Shown in pieces: positions 44,305 through 53,364 of a stretch of DNA of 53,424 nucleotides. Origin of the DNA: Arthrobacter sp. Soil736 (GTDB taxonomy: Bacteria; Actinomycetota; Actinomycetes; Actinomycetales; Micrococcaceae); contig NZ_LMSB01000007.1 in assembly GCF_001428005.1 (NCBI RefSeq), positions 113,285 through 166,708 on the forward strand. The letters are read 5' to 3'. Each line of letters opens with the position of its first letter. Position 1 is the stretch's first letter. The translations under genes and the position numbers were made by a program. A model generated the notes under the pieces. That model worked only from the letters and a program-made list of their open reading frames with translations, ran no database searches and was not told the origin of the DNA.

Positions 44305-45126
44305 TCAGGCGTTCCGCTTGGCCGGCTCCTTGCCTGCGAGGACGTTGTAGCGGCGGACGAACGGGAACTGGAATGTGGTGCGCCGCGGAAGTGCGTAGAC
44401 CAGCAACGCCGCGATGGTGAAGACGATGGCCTTGTCCATGGGGTCCGAGATCAGGGCCTGCTTGGTGATGGCGGCCAGCAGGGTGTCGCCCATGGCGCGG
44501 AAGGCGCTGACGATCGCGCCGGTTCCGGCTCCGGCGGTTCCGCCGAACACGAACGCCGCGATGGGCGCCGAGACGACGCCGGCGACGATCCCGGTGACAA
44601 ATCCGGCAACGGGTGCCAGGTAGAAGCGCCGGAACAGCCCGTAGCGGGCGGCGGTGCCGGCGAGGAAGCCGATGAGCGCCGCGCCTGCTGCGAACGGCAG
44701 GACCGTGGGGTTGATGAAGGACCAGACGATGCTGCTCAAGGCGCCGGTGGCAGCGCCGGCGGCGGGGCCCGCCAGGACGGCGATCAGTACCGTGCCGATG
44801 GCATCGAGGTAGAACGGCAGGCCGGTGCTGCCCATGAGCTGCCCGAGCACGATGTTCAGGACCAGGGCGACCGGCATGAGCACCACCGTGGCGGTGGGAA
44901 GGGTGGGAAGCACGCCCACGATCAGCAGGACCGCGCCGAGCAGGAACCCGCCCAGAGCGACGAGGGCGGAGACGCTGCCGAGTCCGCCGGCGATGTCGGC
45001 CGGCTGGGTGAGCACCAGGAAGATGAACGTGGCCGCGATCGCGGCGGCGCCCAGGATTTCGAGCAGCCGGCGGTTCCGGCCCGCCTGCTGACCGGGGGTG
45101 GGGAGGGTAAGGGACGGCTGTGACAT
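44305..45126 (-). CDS. ECF transporter S component, substrate unassigned
   Basis: 273 aa, six or more hydrophobic helices, an S-component type integral membrane protein. Notable parts: GQLMGSTGLPFYLDAIGTVLIAVLAGPAAGAATGALSSIVWSFINPTVLPFAAGAALIG and IAAFVFGGTAGAGTGAIVSAFRAMGDTLL. The N-terminal 25 residues are soluble. The substrate is not obvious from sequence; the nucleoside hydrolase upstream suggests a nucleoside or base. AAGGAAG precedes the ATG. The 175-nt leader has a GC hairpin at 45145–45169 but no riboswitch that I recognise. Confidence 0.8.
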   Translation of the reverse strand: MSQPSLTLPTPGQQAGRNRRLLEILGAAAIAATFIFLVLTQPADIAGGLGSVSALVALGGFLLGAVLLIVGVLPTLPTATVVLMPVALVLNIVLGQLMGSTGLPFYLDAIGTVLIAVLAGPAAGAATGALSSIVWSFINPTVLPFAAGAALIGFLAGTAARYGLFRRFYLAPVAGFVTGIVAGVVSAPIAAFVFGGTAGAGTGAIVSAFRAMGDTLLAAITKQALISDPMDKAIVFTIAALLVYALPRRTTFQFPFVRRYNVLAGKEPAKRNA

Positions 45127-45283
45127 GGTGCTTCCTTAGGCTGATGACGGCGGGTCCCGCACCCGTGGCGTGATGGTCCGCGTACGCAAAAGTGGGGCGC
45201 CTATGTCACCTTGGCGCGGCTACCATCCTACCGACCGCCGGGCGCGCCTGCTACGGGGAATCCGGGCTGCAGCGGGCCTGCTA

Positions 45284-45316
45284 TAGCTGCTGCGCAGAAC
45301 CCTAGCTGCTGCGCAG
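45284..45316. repeat. 14-bp direct repeat at the iunH stop
   Basis: TAGCTGCTGCGCAG at 45284–45297 and 45303–45316; the second copy contains the end and stop of the nucleoside hydrolase gene on the minus strand. Confidence 0.9.
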
Positions 45317-46399
45317 TGGCAGGGAGCGCGCCAGCGCGCCCACGGACGAGATCAGCTCATCGAAGCACTGCCCGGGATCGTTGGAGGTGACGATCCGTGC
45401 ATTGGCCGGCTCTTTCCAGATGCCGCGGAAGTCAGCGACCGTGGTGCCGATGAGCCGGGGCGACCCGGTTTCCACGTGGACGGTCGCGGGCCGCGTCGCG
45501 TACGGCGTGCGGCCGACTGCGACGGCGGCAGCAAAGGCGTCGTGCATGTGCGCAACAAATCCCTGATCGTATAGCCGGTGGAATTCCATGTAGAAGCGGA
45601 TGGCGTCAGACAAACAGGCCACGAGAGGATTCCGCGACCGGCTGCGCTGCCCTTCCGGCTGCTCCGGCAGCACGAGTTCCGGTTCAGCCGCGCCGGCCGC
45701 TTCGGCCAGCCGCTGCAGGTGCTCCGGCAGCACGAGTTCCGGTTCAGCCGCGCCGGCCGCTTCGGCCAGCCGCTGCAGGTGCTCCGGCCGCATCTCGATC
45801 CGCTCGGTGGTCTCCAGCGCGCACACCACCGGCAGGCTGTCTTGGGGTAGGCCGCTGTAGGCGGCGAAGACCTCCTGGGCCGCATGCGGGTCCACGGACA
45901 CGTTCCATTCCGCCGTGGGCGTGGTGTTGCCCTGGTAGTTGAAGCATCCGCCCATGATGACCAGGCCCTTGAGCAGCCTGGGAAGTTCAGGCTCGCGGCG
46001 CAGGGCCAGCGCGAAGTTGGTCAGCGGGCCGGTAATCAGCCCGGTGATCTCCCCCGGGTGTGCCCGGACCGTCTCCACCCACACATCCACGGCATGCCGC
46101 GGCGATATCTCCCCTGCGGGCTTCGGCAGCTCCGCGTAGCCGATCCCCTGGGGACCGTGGGTCTCCTCGGTGGTCACCAGCGGAATCTCCAGCGGCACCT
46201 CTGCGCCGACGGCCACTTCCACGCCGGTGCGGCCGCAGAGTTCCAGGAGGGCCAGATTGTTCAGGGCCACCTGCCGGGCACCCACGTTGCCGGCCGTGCA
46301 GGTGATGGCCTGGATGGTGACCTCCGGCCGGGAGAGCAGGTAGACCAGTGCGAGGGCGTCGTCAATCCCGGTGTCGACGTCCATCAGGACGGACTGCAT
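45302..46399 (-). CDS. Inosine/uridine-preferring nucleoside hydrolase with internal 20-residue duplication
   Basis: 365 aa; hydrolyses ribonucleosides to base and ribose. The calcium-binding motif is MDVDTGIDDALALV at the N-terminus; ITGPLTNFALAL, GGCFNYQGNTTPTAEWNVSVDPHAA and HMHDAFAAAVAVG are the other family blocks. Between residues of about 206 and 246, HLQRLAEAAGAAEPELVLPE is present twice in tandem, from a perfect 60-bp DNA duplication at 45661–45780. The frame is kept. The typical protein is 310–340 aa. It overlaps the aldo/keto reductase stop and precedes the ECF genes. Confidence 0.92.
   Translation of the reverse strand: MQSVLMDVDTGIDDALALVYLLSRPEVTIQAITCTAGNVGARQVALNNLALLELCGRTGVEVAVGAEVPLEIPLVTTEETHGPQGIGYAELPKPAGEISPRHAVDVWVETVRAHPGEITGLITGPLTNFALALRREPELPRLLKGLVIMGGCFNYQGNTTPTAEWNVSVDPHAAQEVFAAYSGLPQDSLPVVCALETTERIEMRPEHLQRLAEAAGAAEPELVLPEHLQRLAEAAGAAEPELVLPEQPEGQRSRSRNPLVACLSDAIRFYMEFHRLYDQGFVAHMHDAFAAAVAVGRTPYATRPATVHVETGSPRLIGTTVADFRGIWKEPANARIVTSNDPGQCFDELISSVGALARSLPLRSS
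45661..45788. repeat. Perfect 60-bp tandem duplication inside the nucleoside hydrolase gene
   Basis: 45661–45720 and 45721–45780 are identical, and the first 8 bases recur at 45781–45788 (about 2.1 copies). The 60-bp unit keeps the reading frame. Confidence 0.97.
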
Positions 46400-47376
46400 C
46401 AGAACAGGGCCACCTTGGGCGTCTGCGGGAAGATGGCGTCCAGCTCGTCCAATTCGGCCCTGTCCGGCACCCAGGCGACGGCTTCGGCATTCTCCCGGAC
46501 CTGCTCGGGCCGCGTGGCGCCGGCAATGACGCTGCTGACGGAGGGCTGGGCGGCCAGCCAGGAGAATGCGACCTGGACTTCGGTGAGGTCACGGGCAGCC
46601 GCGAAGGCACTGAACTGTTCCAGCTGCTGCCAGTCCGCATCCCGTACCAGGTTGGTGCGGGTGTGGCTGAGCCGCGAGCCGGCCGGGGCCTGGTCCGGCG
46701 CGTATTTACCGGTCAGGAGCCCGTTGGCCAGCGGGAAGTAGGGCAGTACCCCGATCCCGTAGGCCTCGGCCGCGGGGGTGACCTCCAGTTCGGCGCGCCG
46801 GTCCAGCAGGTTGTAGTGGTTTTGTGAGGAGATGAAGCGCGATCCGCCCCGGGCACGGGAGACGAATTCGGCCTCGGCGACCTGCCAGCCGGCCCGGTTC
46901 GAGTGGCCGATGTACCGCACCTTGCCGCTGGTCACCAGCTCGTCGAGGGCATCGAGGGTCTCTTCGATGGGGGTCAGCGGGTCCGGCGTGTGGAACTGGT
47001 AGAGGTCGATCCAGTCCGTGCCGAGCCGGCGCAGGGAGGCCTCAGCCGCGCGGATGATGTAGCGCCGCGAACCGCGCGCCCCAAAGTCCTTGCCGTTGGC
47101 GCCGTGCATGTCCATGCCGAACTTGGTGGCCACGACGGCTTCCTCGCGCCTGCTGCCCAGCGCCTTGCCGAGCATCGTCTCGCTCAGTCCCGGCTCGCGG
47201 CCGTAGGTGTCGGCGACGTCGAACAGCGTCACCCCGGCGTCAAGGGCGGCACGAACGACGGCGTCAGTCCCCTCCTGCGATTCCGTCGCCGTATTGGCCC
47301 GGTCCAGGTTGTTGCAGCCGAGCCCGACCACGGAGACAGTCAATCCGGATTTTCCAAGACGGCGGTATTCAGTCAT
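46399..47376 (-). CDS. Aldo/keto reductase
   Basis: 325 aa TIM-barrel NADPH-dependent oxidoreductase. MTEYRRLGKSGLTVSVVGLGCNNL at the start, FDVADTYGREPGLSETMLGKAL with catalytic Asp and Tyr, VVATKFGMDM with the Lys, LYQFHTPDPLTPIEETL with the His and SVSSVIAGATRPEQVRENAEA for cofactor. Substrate unknown. Its stop overlaps the nucleoside hydrolase start (TGATG), so they are co-transcribed. Confidence 0.92.
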   Translation of the reverse strand: MTEYRRLGKSGLTVSVVGLGCNNLDRANTATESQEGTDAVVRAALDAGVTLFDVADTYGREPGLSETMLGKALGSRREEAVVATKFGMDMHGANGKDFGARGSRRYIIRAAEASLRRLGTDWIDLYQFHTPDPLTPIEETLDALDELVTSGKVRYIGHSNRAGWQVAEAEFVSRARGGSRFISSQNHYNLLDRRAELEVTPAAEAYGIGVLPYFPLANGLLTGKYAPDQAPAGSRLSHTRTNLVRDADWQQLEQFSAFAAARDLTEVQVAFSWLAAQPSVSSVIAGATRPEQVRENAEAVAWVPDRAELDELDAIFPQTPKVALF

Positions 47377-47429
47377 GGAAACACCCTATAACGGCACCGG
47401 CGGCCGCCCCCGGCAGCAGGGAGTTTAGC

Positions 47430-47648
47430 TCAGGCGGATTGGAATTCCAGTCCGTGCTCGTCCAAGGCGTCCTGAAGCTGCGCCAGGGTCTTGGCGCACA
47501 TGCCCGGGAGCGCCGCCAGCTGCCGCAGCCCCAGCTGCGCCACCTGTTCCAGCGTCTCCACCCCGGAGTGGGCGAGAAGCCGACGGGCTGGCGAGGCTAT
47601 GCCCCGCGGAAGCGGTGTTCGGCCTGGTTGGACTGACTTCGGTGTCAT
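47430..47648 (-). CDS. Small helix-hairpin-helix protein (RpoA C-terminal-like)
   Basis: 72 aa. The second half, VETLEQVAQLGLRQLAALPGMCAKTLAQLQDALDEHGLEFQSA, is a helix-hairpin-helix with the LPGMxxKT turn, similar to the C-terminal domain of RNA polymerase alpha. Such free-standing proteins may bind DNA non-specifically; function unknown. The ATG at 47648 is preceded by GGAAGGCAGGA. It lies 33 nt after the hypothetical gene at 47682 and 53 nt before the aldo/keto reductase. Confidence 0.65.
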   Translation of the reverse strand: MTPKSVQPGRTPLPRGIASPARRLLAHSGVETLEQVAQLGLRQLAALPGMCAKTLAQLQDALDEHGLEFQSA

Positions 47649-47681
47649 GACGTCCTGCCTTCCATGTGCTTGGAATTGCTC

Positions 47682-48242
47682 TTAGAGGTTGAAGCTGGCG
47701 GCCTGCTTGGGTGAGTGCTTCAGCTTCAACGCCGTCGGGTCGCTGAACGGAGACGCGCCGATGCTGAGCTTGGTAAAGTCCAGGTCCTCGCCGCGGATGC
47801 AGACCTTGATGGCGTTCACGGCCTTGTTCACGTCCGGGCACAGGCAGAAGATGTTGAGCTTGGAGTCGCTGAATTCCGTACGGTCCACAACACCCAGGCC
47901 GCGCCAGGCCAGGTGGCTGATCAGAGCGTCCTTGGCCTTTTCCTCAAGGTAGCGGTCCCGGCTGGTGCCTTCCTTGGTCTTCAGCGCATACTGCGCGACG
48001 ACCCAGAACTGCTCCTCCTCCGGAAGCTCGGCGTAGCCGTCCTCGGCACACTGCACCGCGAATGCGTCCATCAGCCGCTCGGCGGCCCCGGCATCCGGAA
48101 CGTCCGTCTCGTCGGTCTTGCTCTGGTGCCCCACTGCCCCGTGGTTCATGACGAACTGGCTGTAGTCCTCGTCGAACCAGGCCTCCCTGAACTGGAGGGC
48201 CCCTTCTTCATCACGCTTATAGACCCGGATAATTCCGCTCAT
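47682..48242 (-). CDS. Conserved hypothetical protein
   Basis: 186 aa, not recognised by function. Begins [40 protein letters not shown]; acidic, with EDGYAELPEEEQFWVVAQYALKTKEG in the middle and CIRGEDLDFTKLSIGAS near the end. No membrane helices or signal peptide. The start overlaps the DUF402 stop by four bases, linking both to dxs transcription. Confidence 0.75.
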   Translation of the reverse strand: MSGIIRVYKRDEEGALQFREAWFDEDYSQFVMNHGAVGHQSKTDETDVPDAGAAERLMDAFAVQCAEDGYAELPEEEQFWVVAQYALKTKEGTSRDRYLEEKAKDALISHLAWRGLGVVDRTEFSDSKLNIFCLCPDVNKAVNAIKVCIRGEDLDFTKLSIGASPFSDPTALKLKHSPKQAASFNL

Positions 48243-48784
48243 GCTCGTCCTTTCCTAAACCATTCACGGTCTGTGCCGTCGAATGGTGGCTGTTGTGCCT
48301 TTACGGCCTGGTAGAGCTCATCGGATGCCGACCTGATGCGGTCAACAAGCTGCGCGGGATATGCCATCTCAATCCTGTGCTCTGCGAATTCGTCCTCGTC
48401 ATCGACGAATACGCCGCGGTCCGCCGAGCGGATCACATCGAGGTCCATGTCAATCACGTGGAATTCCGCCACACCGGGCTTGAGGTTCTTCCATTCATGG
48501 GCTGTTGCCAGGTCCACGTAGACACGGAAATCGCCGGGGTAGGTGTCGTCATAGAACGTGACGACGAATTCGCCGGTCCGGGGAACCAGGAGCACGGCGT
48601 CCGACGCAGTATAGAAAGCCGCGCCGGGCCGGGCACAGAATTCGTTGGTGCCCTGGAAAATCCACCAGCCGTGCGCGTCCTCGCCCAGATACCGGCCGGG
48701 AACCACCCAGTGTGCCCGTCCGTCCCACTTGCGGTTGCGGGCCACCACCAGGTCGCCCTGCTTCAGTCCGTGCGGAATCCTCAC
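48239..48784 (-). CDS. DUF402 domain protein
   Basis: 181 aa. DUF402 domains bind nucleic acid or nucleotides in the FomD/Ntdp group, some with nucleoside phosphatase activity. Recognised from [49 protein letters not shown] and [27 protein letters not shown], which has the acidic metal-binding cluster. The GTG at 48784 overlaps the dxs stop (GTGA) and is preferred to longer openings within dxs. Confidence 0.8.
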   Translation of the reverse strand: MRIPHGLKQGDLVVARNRKWDGRAHWVVPGRYLGEDAHGWWIFQGTNEFCARPGAAFYTASDAVLLVPRTGEFVVTFYDDTYPGDFRVYVDLATAHEWKNLKPGVAEFHVIDMDLDVIRSADRGVFVDDEDEFAEHRIEMAYPAQLVDRIRSASDELYQAVKAQQPPFDGTDREWFRKGRA

Positions 48785-50754
48785 AGAATCGGCAGGCTGC
48801 CCGTGCTGGGATGTTCCTGCCCCGGCAGGGGGCGTGCGAAAGGCACCTTCGTCCCGAGAACCTGCGCCACGACGTCGTGCGTGATCTTCTGGGCGGTGAG
48901 GCCCACGCGTTCCAGGACCTGGCTGCGGGTGCCGTGGTCCAGGAAGTCGACCGGGAGTCCAACCTCGTTCAGGGCGGTGTCCACGCCGGCGGCGCGCATC
49001 TCCTGGCGGATCCGCGAGCCGACTCCGCCGGCCCGCACGCCGTCTTCGATGCAGATCACGAGGCGGTGGTGGGACGCGAGGGCCACGATGGACCGGCGCA
49101 CGGGAAGGACCCACCGGGGATCCACGACCGTGGAGCTGATCCCCTGTGCGCCGAGCCGGTTGGAAACATCCAGCGCGAGCTCGGACATGGCGCCGACGCT
49201 CACGATCAGGACGTCGTTTTCGCTGGATCCGGCGGGGCGGCGGGCCAGCACATCGACGCCGTCGCCCAGCCTTTCAAGGGCTTCGACTTCCGCGCCGACG
49301 CTGCCTTTGGAGAACCTGACCACGCTGGGAGCGTCTTCGATTGCGACGGCTTCCCGGAGCTCCTCGCGGAGGCGGGAGGCATCGCGGGGAGCGGCGAGGT
49401 GGAGTCCGGGAACGATCTGGACCATGGCCATGTCCCACATGCCGTGGTGGCTGGCGCCGTCCGGGCCCGTCACGCCGGCCCGGTCCAGGACGATCGTCAC
49501 GCCGGCCTTGTGCAGGGCCACATCCATGAGCAGCTGGTCGAACGCCCGGTTGAGGAACGTGGCGTAGATGGCCACCACCGGGTGCAGTCCGCCGAAGGCC
49601 ATGCCGGCCGCGGAGGTGAGGGCATGCTGTTCGGCGATTCCGACGTCGATGACCCGCTCGGGGTGGCGCGCGGCGAACTTGTGCAGCCCGACCGGGATCA
49701 GCATGGCGCCGGTGATGCCGACGATGTCCTGACGTTCGTCCGCGATATCGGCAATTTCGTTGGCAAAGATGGAGGTCCAGGACTGGGCACCCGTGCCTTC
49801 GGTGGGCTCGCCGGTCTCCGGGTCGATGACGCCGACGGCGTGGAACTGGTCCGCCTCGTGGGCGCGGGCGGGGGCGTAGCCGTGGCCCTTCTCCGTGATG
49901 GCATGGACGATCACCGGCCCGGCGTACTGTTTGGCCTGCGCGAGGGCGTGCTCCATGGCCTGCAGGTTGTGGCCGTCGACGGGTCCGATGTACTTCATGC
50001 CGAGGTCCTCGAACATGCCCTGGGGTGCCCACCAGTCCTTGATGCCCTTTTTCATGGCGTGCAGGCTGCGGTACGTCAGCTGGCCCAGCGGGCCGCCGTT
50101 CTGGAGCTTGTGCTTCCACCAGTCCAGGGTGCCCTCGTAGGCAGGAGCGGTGCGGAAGGAATCGATGGTGGGACGGAGCGAGGCAAGGTAATCGGCGAAG
50201 CCGCCCACCGTGGGCGCATACGAGCGGCCGTTGTCGTTGACCACGATGACCACGCGGCGCTTCTTGTCCGCCGCGATGTTGTTGATGGCCTCCCAGGCCA
50301 TCCCGCCGGTCAGGGCGCCGTCCCCCACCACCGCAATGACGTAGCGGTCTCCGTCGCCGGTCAGCTGCCGGGCCCGCGAAATTCCGTCCGCCCAGGACAG
50401 CGAGGAGGACGCATGCGAGCTCTCCACGATGTCGTGCTCGGACTCGCCGCGCGCCGGATAGCCGGACATGCCGCCCTGCTGGCGCAGGGTGCCGAAGTCC
50501 TGCCGGCCGGTCAGGAGTTTGTGGACGTAGGACTGGTGCCCGGTGTCGAACACGATGCTGTCCCGGGGCGAGTCAAAGATGCGGTGCACGGCCATGGTGA
50601 GTTCCACGACGCCGAGATTGGGTCCGAGGTGTCCACCGGTCTGCGAGACGTTGCTGATCAGGAATTTCCGGATGTCGGTAGCCAGCTGTTCGAGCTGCGC
50701 TCCGGACAACTTGCTCAGGTCCTGCGGGTTCCGGATGGTCTCCAAGATTCCCAA
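48781..50754 (-). CDS. dxs: 1-deoxy-D-xylulose-5-phosphate synthase
   Basis: First enzyme of the MEP isoprenoid pathway, condensing pyruvate and glyceraldehyde 3-phosphate with thiamine diphosphate; 657 aa. [24 protein letters not shown] with the catalytic His, [16 protein letters not shown], the ThDP motif [18 protein letters not shown]…VVNDN, and the transketolase domains with [17 protein letters not shown] and [10 protein letters not shown] are all present. It starts at ATG 50754 with GGAGGGGC nearby. Upstream is a strong hairpin and a ten-codon acnA remnant. Downstream genes overlap it. Confidence 0.96.
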   Translation of the reverse strand: MGILETIRNPQDLSKLSGAQLEQLATDIRKFLISNVSQTGGHLGPNLGVVELTMAVHRIFDSPRDSIVFDTGHQSYVHKLLTGRQDFGTLRQQGGMSGYPARGESEHDIVESSHASSSLSWADGISRARQLTGDGDRYVIAVVGDGALTGGMAWEAINNIAADKKRRVVIVVNDNGRSYAPTVGGFADYLASLRPTIDSFRTAPAYEGTLDWWKHKLQNGGPLGQLTYRSLHAMKKGIKDWWAPQGMFEDLGMKYIGPVDGHNLQAMEHALAQAKQYAGPVIVHAITEKGHGYAPARAHEADQFHAVGVIDPETGEPTEGTGAQSWTSIFANEIADIADERQDIVGITGAMLIPVGLHKFAARHPERVIDVGIAEQHALTSAAGMAFGGLHPVVAIYATFLNRAFDQLLMDVALHKAGVTIVLDRAGVTGPDGASHHGMWDMAMVQIVPGLHLAAPRDASRLREELREAVAIEDAPSVVRFSKGSVGAEVEALERLGDGVDVLARRPAGSSENDVLIVSVGAMSELALDVSNRLGAQGISSTVVDPRWVLPVRRSIVALASHHRLVICIEDGVRAGGVGSRIRQEMRAAGVDTALNEVGLPVDFLDHGTRSQVLERVGLTAQKITHDVVAQVLGTKVPFARPLPGQEHPSTGSLPIL

Positions 50755-50829
50755 CGGCCCCTCCTTCGGTGGTAGACGTGCCTTTTAACTCTAACGCCTC
50801 TGCCGTCGCCGCCGCGCCGGACGGCGAAA

Positions 50830-50858
50830 GCCCCGGCCGGTCTGGGACCGGCCGGGGC
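50830..50858 (-). terminator. Strong hairpin upstream of dxs (terminator of the lost acnA)
   Basis: A perfect 12-bp stem, GCCCCGGCCGGT with its complement, and a five-base loop, with CTTTCG after it on the minus strand. Lies 36 nt after the remnant stop codon. Confidence 0.75.
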
Positions 50859-50894
50859 CTTCGCGTGCGTTACCGGTATTGGCCGGCGACTCCG

Positions 50895-50927
50895 CTAGTT
50901 CGCGGAGATCTGGCGCAGAACGTACTG
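50895..50927 (-). pseudogene. acnA: 3'-terminal remnant of aconitate hydratase gene
   Basis: The minus strand reads QYVLRQISAN followed by TAG. Actinobacterial aconitases end in GGILQYVLRQ-type sequences and acnA lies upstream of dxs in related bacteria, so this is very probably its last ten codons. Immediately upstream (right) the homology stops and unrelated sequence begins; an adjoining ATG would create a 12-aa ORF (MSQYVLRQISAN), which I regard as accidental. The remainder, about 930 codons, is absent from the window. Confidence 0.65.
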
Positions 50928-51189
50928 AGACATGCTTCGATAGCCCCTTACATCGCCACTCGTCGGTCCCTCCTCGACTCCACTCCCACTGACAGCACAA
51001 AACGCCTGGTCAGGGGGCCGTCGATAGGAGTGAACGGGCACTACCTCGCAGTTGGTGAAGCACCTCCGATCACATGCTTCGTCAGCGGTACTCGCGTACA
51101 GCTCAGCGGCCGGCCCGAGATGAACCTCCGCGGCATGGGCGTGCGCGAAGCCTGGGCAGACGAGCCATTCCGGAGCAGGCACCTTTCCT
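50928..51189. other. Gene-free stretch right of the acnA breakpoint
   Basis: 262 nt with no reading frame I can assign. Short frames on both strands do not resemble known proteins. It separates the acnA stub from the MFS pseudogene. Confidence 0.5.
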
Positions 51190-51810
51190 GACCACGCTTG
51201 TCGGTCGCCCGCTGGCATCGGGCCCTAGGGAACCCGTCATCTCCCTGCCTCACGCCTCCCGCCGGGTCCTGCCCTAGGCCGCCGCGGTCATCCTCGGCAC
51301 ATGGGTCATGGGAGCCTTTTACCAGGCCTTCGGCCCTGCCGTCGCCGATGACCAGTTCGGCACCACCAACGCGCTCGTCGCAGCCGCCGTTTTCGCCTCC
51401 ATCATGCTGCTCAACCCAGTAGGCGGCCTCCTCACCGGCAGGCTCAGCCCCGCCCGCAAGCAAAGCCTCGGCATGGCCGTCTTCCTGCTCTCGATCATCG
51501 GCGTCGTCGCCAGCCTCGCCACCGCAGCGACCGTCCCCTTCATGGCTGCCAGCCTCGTCGCCAGCGCCGGATGGGGAGCCGCGTTCTCCGGCTCCGTCCA
51601 GTCCCTACCCACCGGGGCCGAGCCGCAGGATCGCGCCGGGATCCTGGCCGCCGTCTCATCGCCGGAGCCCTCACCCACGCCATGTCGCTGTTGCAGGTCG
51701 CCGTCGTGATGGGCAGTGTCACTCTCCTGTGCTCGGTCATCGTCCTCATCGCCACTCGAGAGCCCGGTCACGGGTCACTGATTCATAGCAACTTAGGAGG
51801 CACGCCTTAG
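51190..51810 (+). pseudogene. MFS transporter pseudogene (C-terminal half)
   Basis: From 51278 the frame reads AAAVILGTWVMGAFYQAFGP, then ALVAAAVFASIMLLNPVGGL, SLGMAVFLLSIIGVVASLAT and GWGAAFSGSVQSL, typical helices 7–10 of a drug-exporter-like MFS protein. A TAG at 51275 interrupts the same frame (upstream part SLPHASRRVLP). Around 51655 the sequence jumps, with a frame change, to the last helix (ALTHAMSLLQVAVVMGSVTL), so 50 or more residues are deleted. The N-terminal half is missing. A dead gene. Confidence 0.75.
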
Positions 51811-52842
51811 GTCCGGAAATTTGAACTTTTATGGTCACAAACTATTTTCCAGAGATGGGTAGCAGAAGTGTGCTTTGACCTGCGAGTATGCGCAAAATTG
51901 CCCCGGTTTGGACCATATAAAATTGCAGATTTTCTTGCCAGTGAAGGTTAAAAAGGGGGGGTGGGTCCGTTCAGGCCCTTGTTTCCCCTGTTCAGGCAAG
52001 GTTCTCGGCATTTAAGGCCCCTGGCACGGCGATCAAGTCGACCGGGCCGAGCTTGACCGGAGGACGATAGCGACCTTGCGAGAGACCATGAGAGGAGCTT
52101 GATTGACGAACGTTCAAGAACGAGGTGGGTCGGCATGGGCCTAGGTCGCATCGTGCTCGCTTAACCAACCGGCGTCTGTCCGACGGACGAGTAATCGGCC
52201 ACATGGATGATCATCGTGTGGGACGCGGGCTCGAGCTCGGTCACGATCACCCGTGTCCGGCGGAGGCCGCCGTCAACAGGTGCGCCGCCGATTGTCTCCC
52301 GAAATGTTGTCGCCCGGGAGTCCGAGTGGACAGGCTCGAATGGTCACCGCGGCGCAGCGTCATCGCGATCGGGCGAAGTTCGCCGCCCCACCGATCGTGC
52401 ATGGTCTTACCTCCTCCCGGAGGAGTGTGTATCGGTGCGGTGATGTGCTCGTAAACGAGCGAAAAGCGAGCTTCAGATCCTTGCTAGCACACCAATATCG
52501 GCGGGCCGAGTCTCACCTGTGCAGATTGAGGGCACGAACCGTAGGCAGGATCGGCTGATCAACGCCTTTAGAGACCGTCGCAGTTTTCGCTATAGTCTCT
52601 CGCCGTCCACAAGCCCTCCGGCCCCGGTACGGCCTGCCATCAGCCCGGGGAGGGCCGGCCTCTTCTTAGGGTGGAAGTTCGATCAGTCCCCCGTGCACAC
52701 CACTGTCGCCCTCGACCGTTGGTGGACGCCTCCGGGGCGGGGAACTGATCTCCCGCCATTTATCGCTGCGTTCAGGCAAAGGCGTTGGAATGTCTCGCTA
52801 AGCAAGCACGCCCAGGAAGAAGCAGGATCGGGAACGGCAGCT
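51811..52842. other. About 1 kb without supported genes; lower-GC patch at 51811–51960
   Basis: No frame is convincing on either strand. 51811–51960 is clearly richer in A/T than the rest of the window and includes TATAAAAT-like sequence. Small hairpins occur at 52447–52460 (GCTCGT/ACGAGC), and AGAGAC/GTCTCT flank a 19-nt loop near 52570–52600. Decayed or transferred DNA is likely. Confidence 0.5.
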
Positions 52843-53267
52843 CTACGTTTCAGTAGCTGGGCGGGCCCATCTGCGCAGTGCGTCGATGGTGGTTTCTGGT
52901 GAAGTGTTGAAGCAGAACACGATACCGGGGACGAGCTCGTTGAGTAGATTGAGAACGCGCTCGAACAGCGACGGTGCTCCGCTGCCATACGCAGGCCCGC
53001 TCCGATCATCGCAACCTGGACCGGTCGGGCGGCGAGGCAGTCACGGACCCTTCTTTCGGCCTCGTCCAGGTCGGCCGGGACCAGGCAGGACACGACGTCG
53101 AACCCGCCCGCCCGCATTGCGGCCTCGCCAGCTGCAATCCGGGCCGCCAGCATCTCAGGCGTGATCTCCGGGTGCCGGCTGAGGTCGACGGCGCCCGGAT
53201 GCAGGCCGAGCGACAGGACGGTGTCCACCGTCGATGGGTTGGACTTCGAAAATGCCTCGGTCATCAT
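52843..53267 (-). pseudogene. Frameshifted conserved small protein
   Basis: From ATG 53267 (MMTEAFSKSNP, preceded by AAAGGAGAG) the frame reads VLSLGLHPGAVDLSRHPEITPEML, VSCLVPADLDEAERRV and QVAMIGAGLRMAAEH. Near 52973–52976 the frame is lost; shifting by one gives SLFERVLNLLNELVPGIVFC, FNTSPETTIDALRRWARPA and a stop at 52843. Joined, it is a protein of about 141 aa similar to a bacterial family of unknown function (cytoplasmic, Rossmann-like, ending with FN(T)SP…DAVQRW). One base seems to be missing; sequencing error is the alternative. Confidence 0.7.
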
Positions 53268-53364
53268 GCGTTCTCTCCTTTCACGCGATGCTAACGGCAG
53301 TCCCCCATGAGGTTTGTGACGTTTGCCACTTCTTGACATTTAGGCACCCCTTTGACTGGACGGC

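Noticed and set aside
45127..45301. Possible riboswitch before the ECF S component
   Set aside because: A GC hairpin is present, but I see no TPP, cobalamin, FMN or preQ1 core.
45661..45780. Tandem repeat considered as a CRISPR or minisatellite
   Set aside because: Only two contiguous copies, no spacers, in frame within a gene.
48712..50775. Plus-strand open frame of 687 codons
   Set aside because: Antisense to dxs, whose motifs are complete.
50895..50933. 12-codon leader peptide (MSQYVLRQISAN) attenuating dxs with the following hairpin
   Set aside because: The residues match the aconitase C-terminus; the ATG lies at the junction and is probably fortuitous.
51992..52204. Minus-strand frame ending VKLGPVDLIAVPGALNAENLA
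   Set aside because: GPVDLIAV recalls the start of a membrane-associated small family, but the match is eight residues and then stops; too little to call.
52125..52902. Several overlapping frames of 70–130 codons
   Set aside because: No ribosome sites, no recognised domains, mutually overlapping and biased composition.
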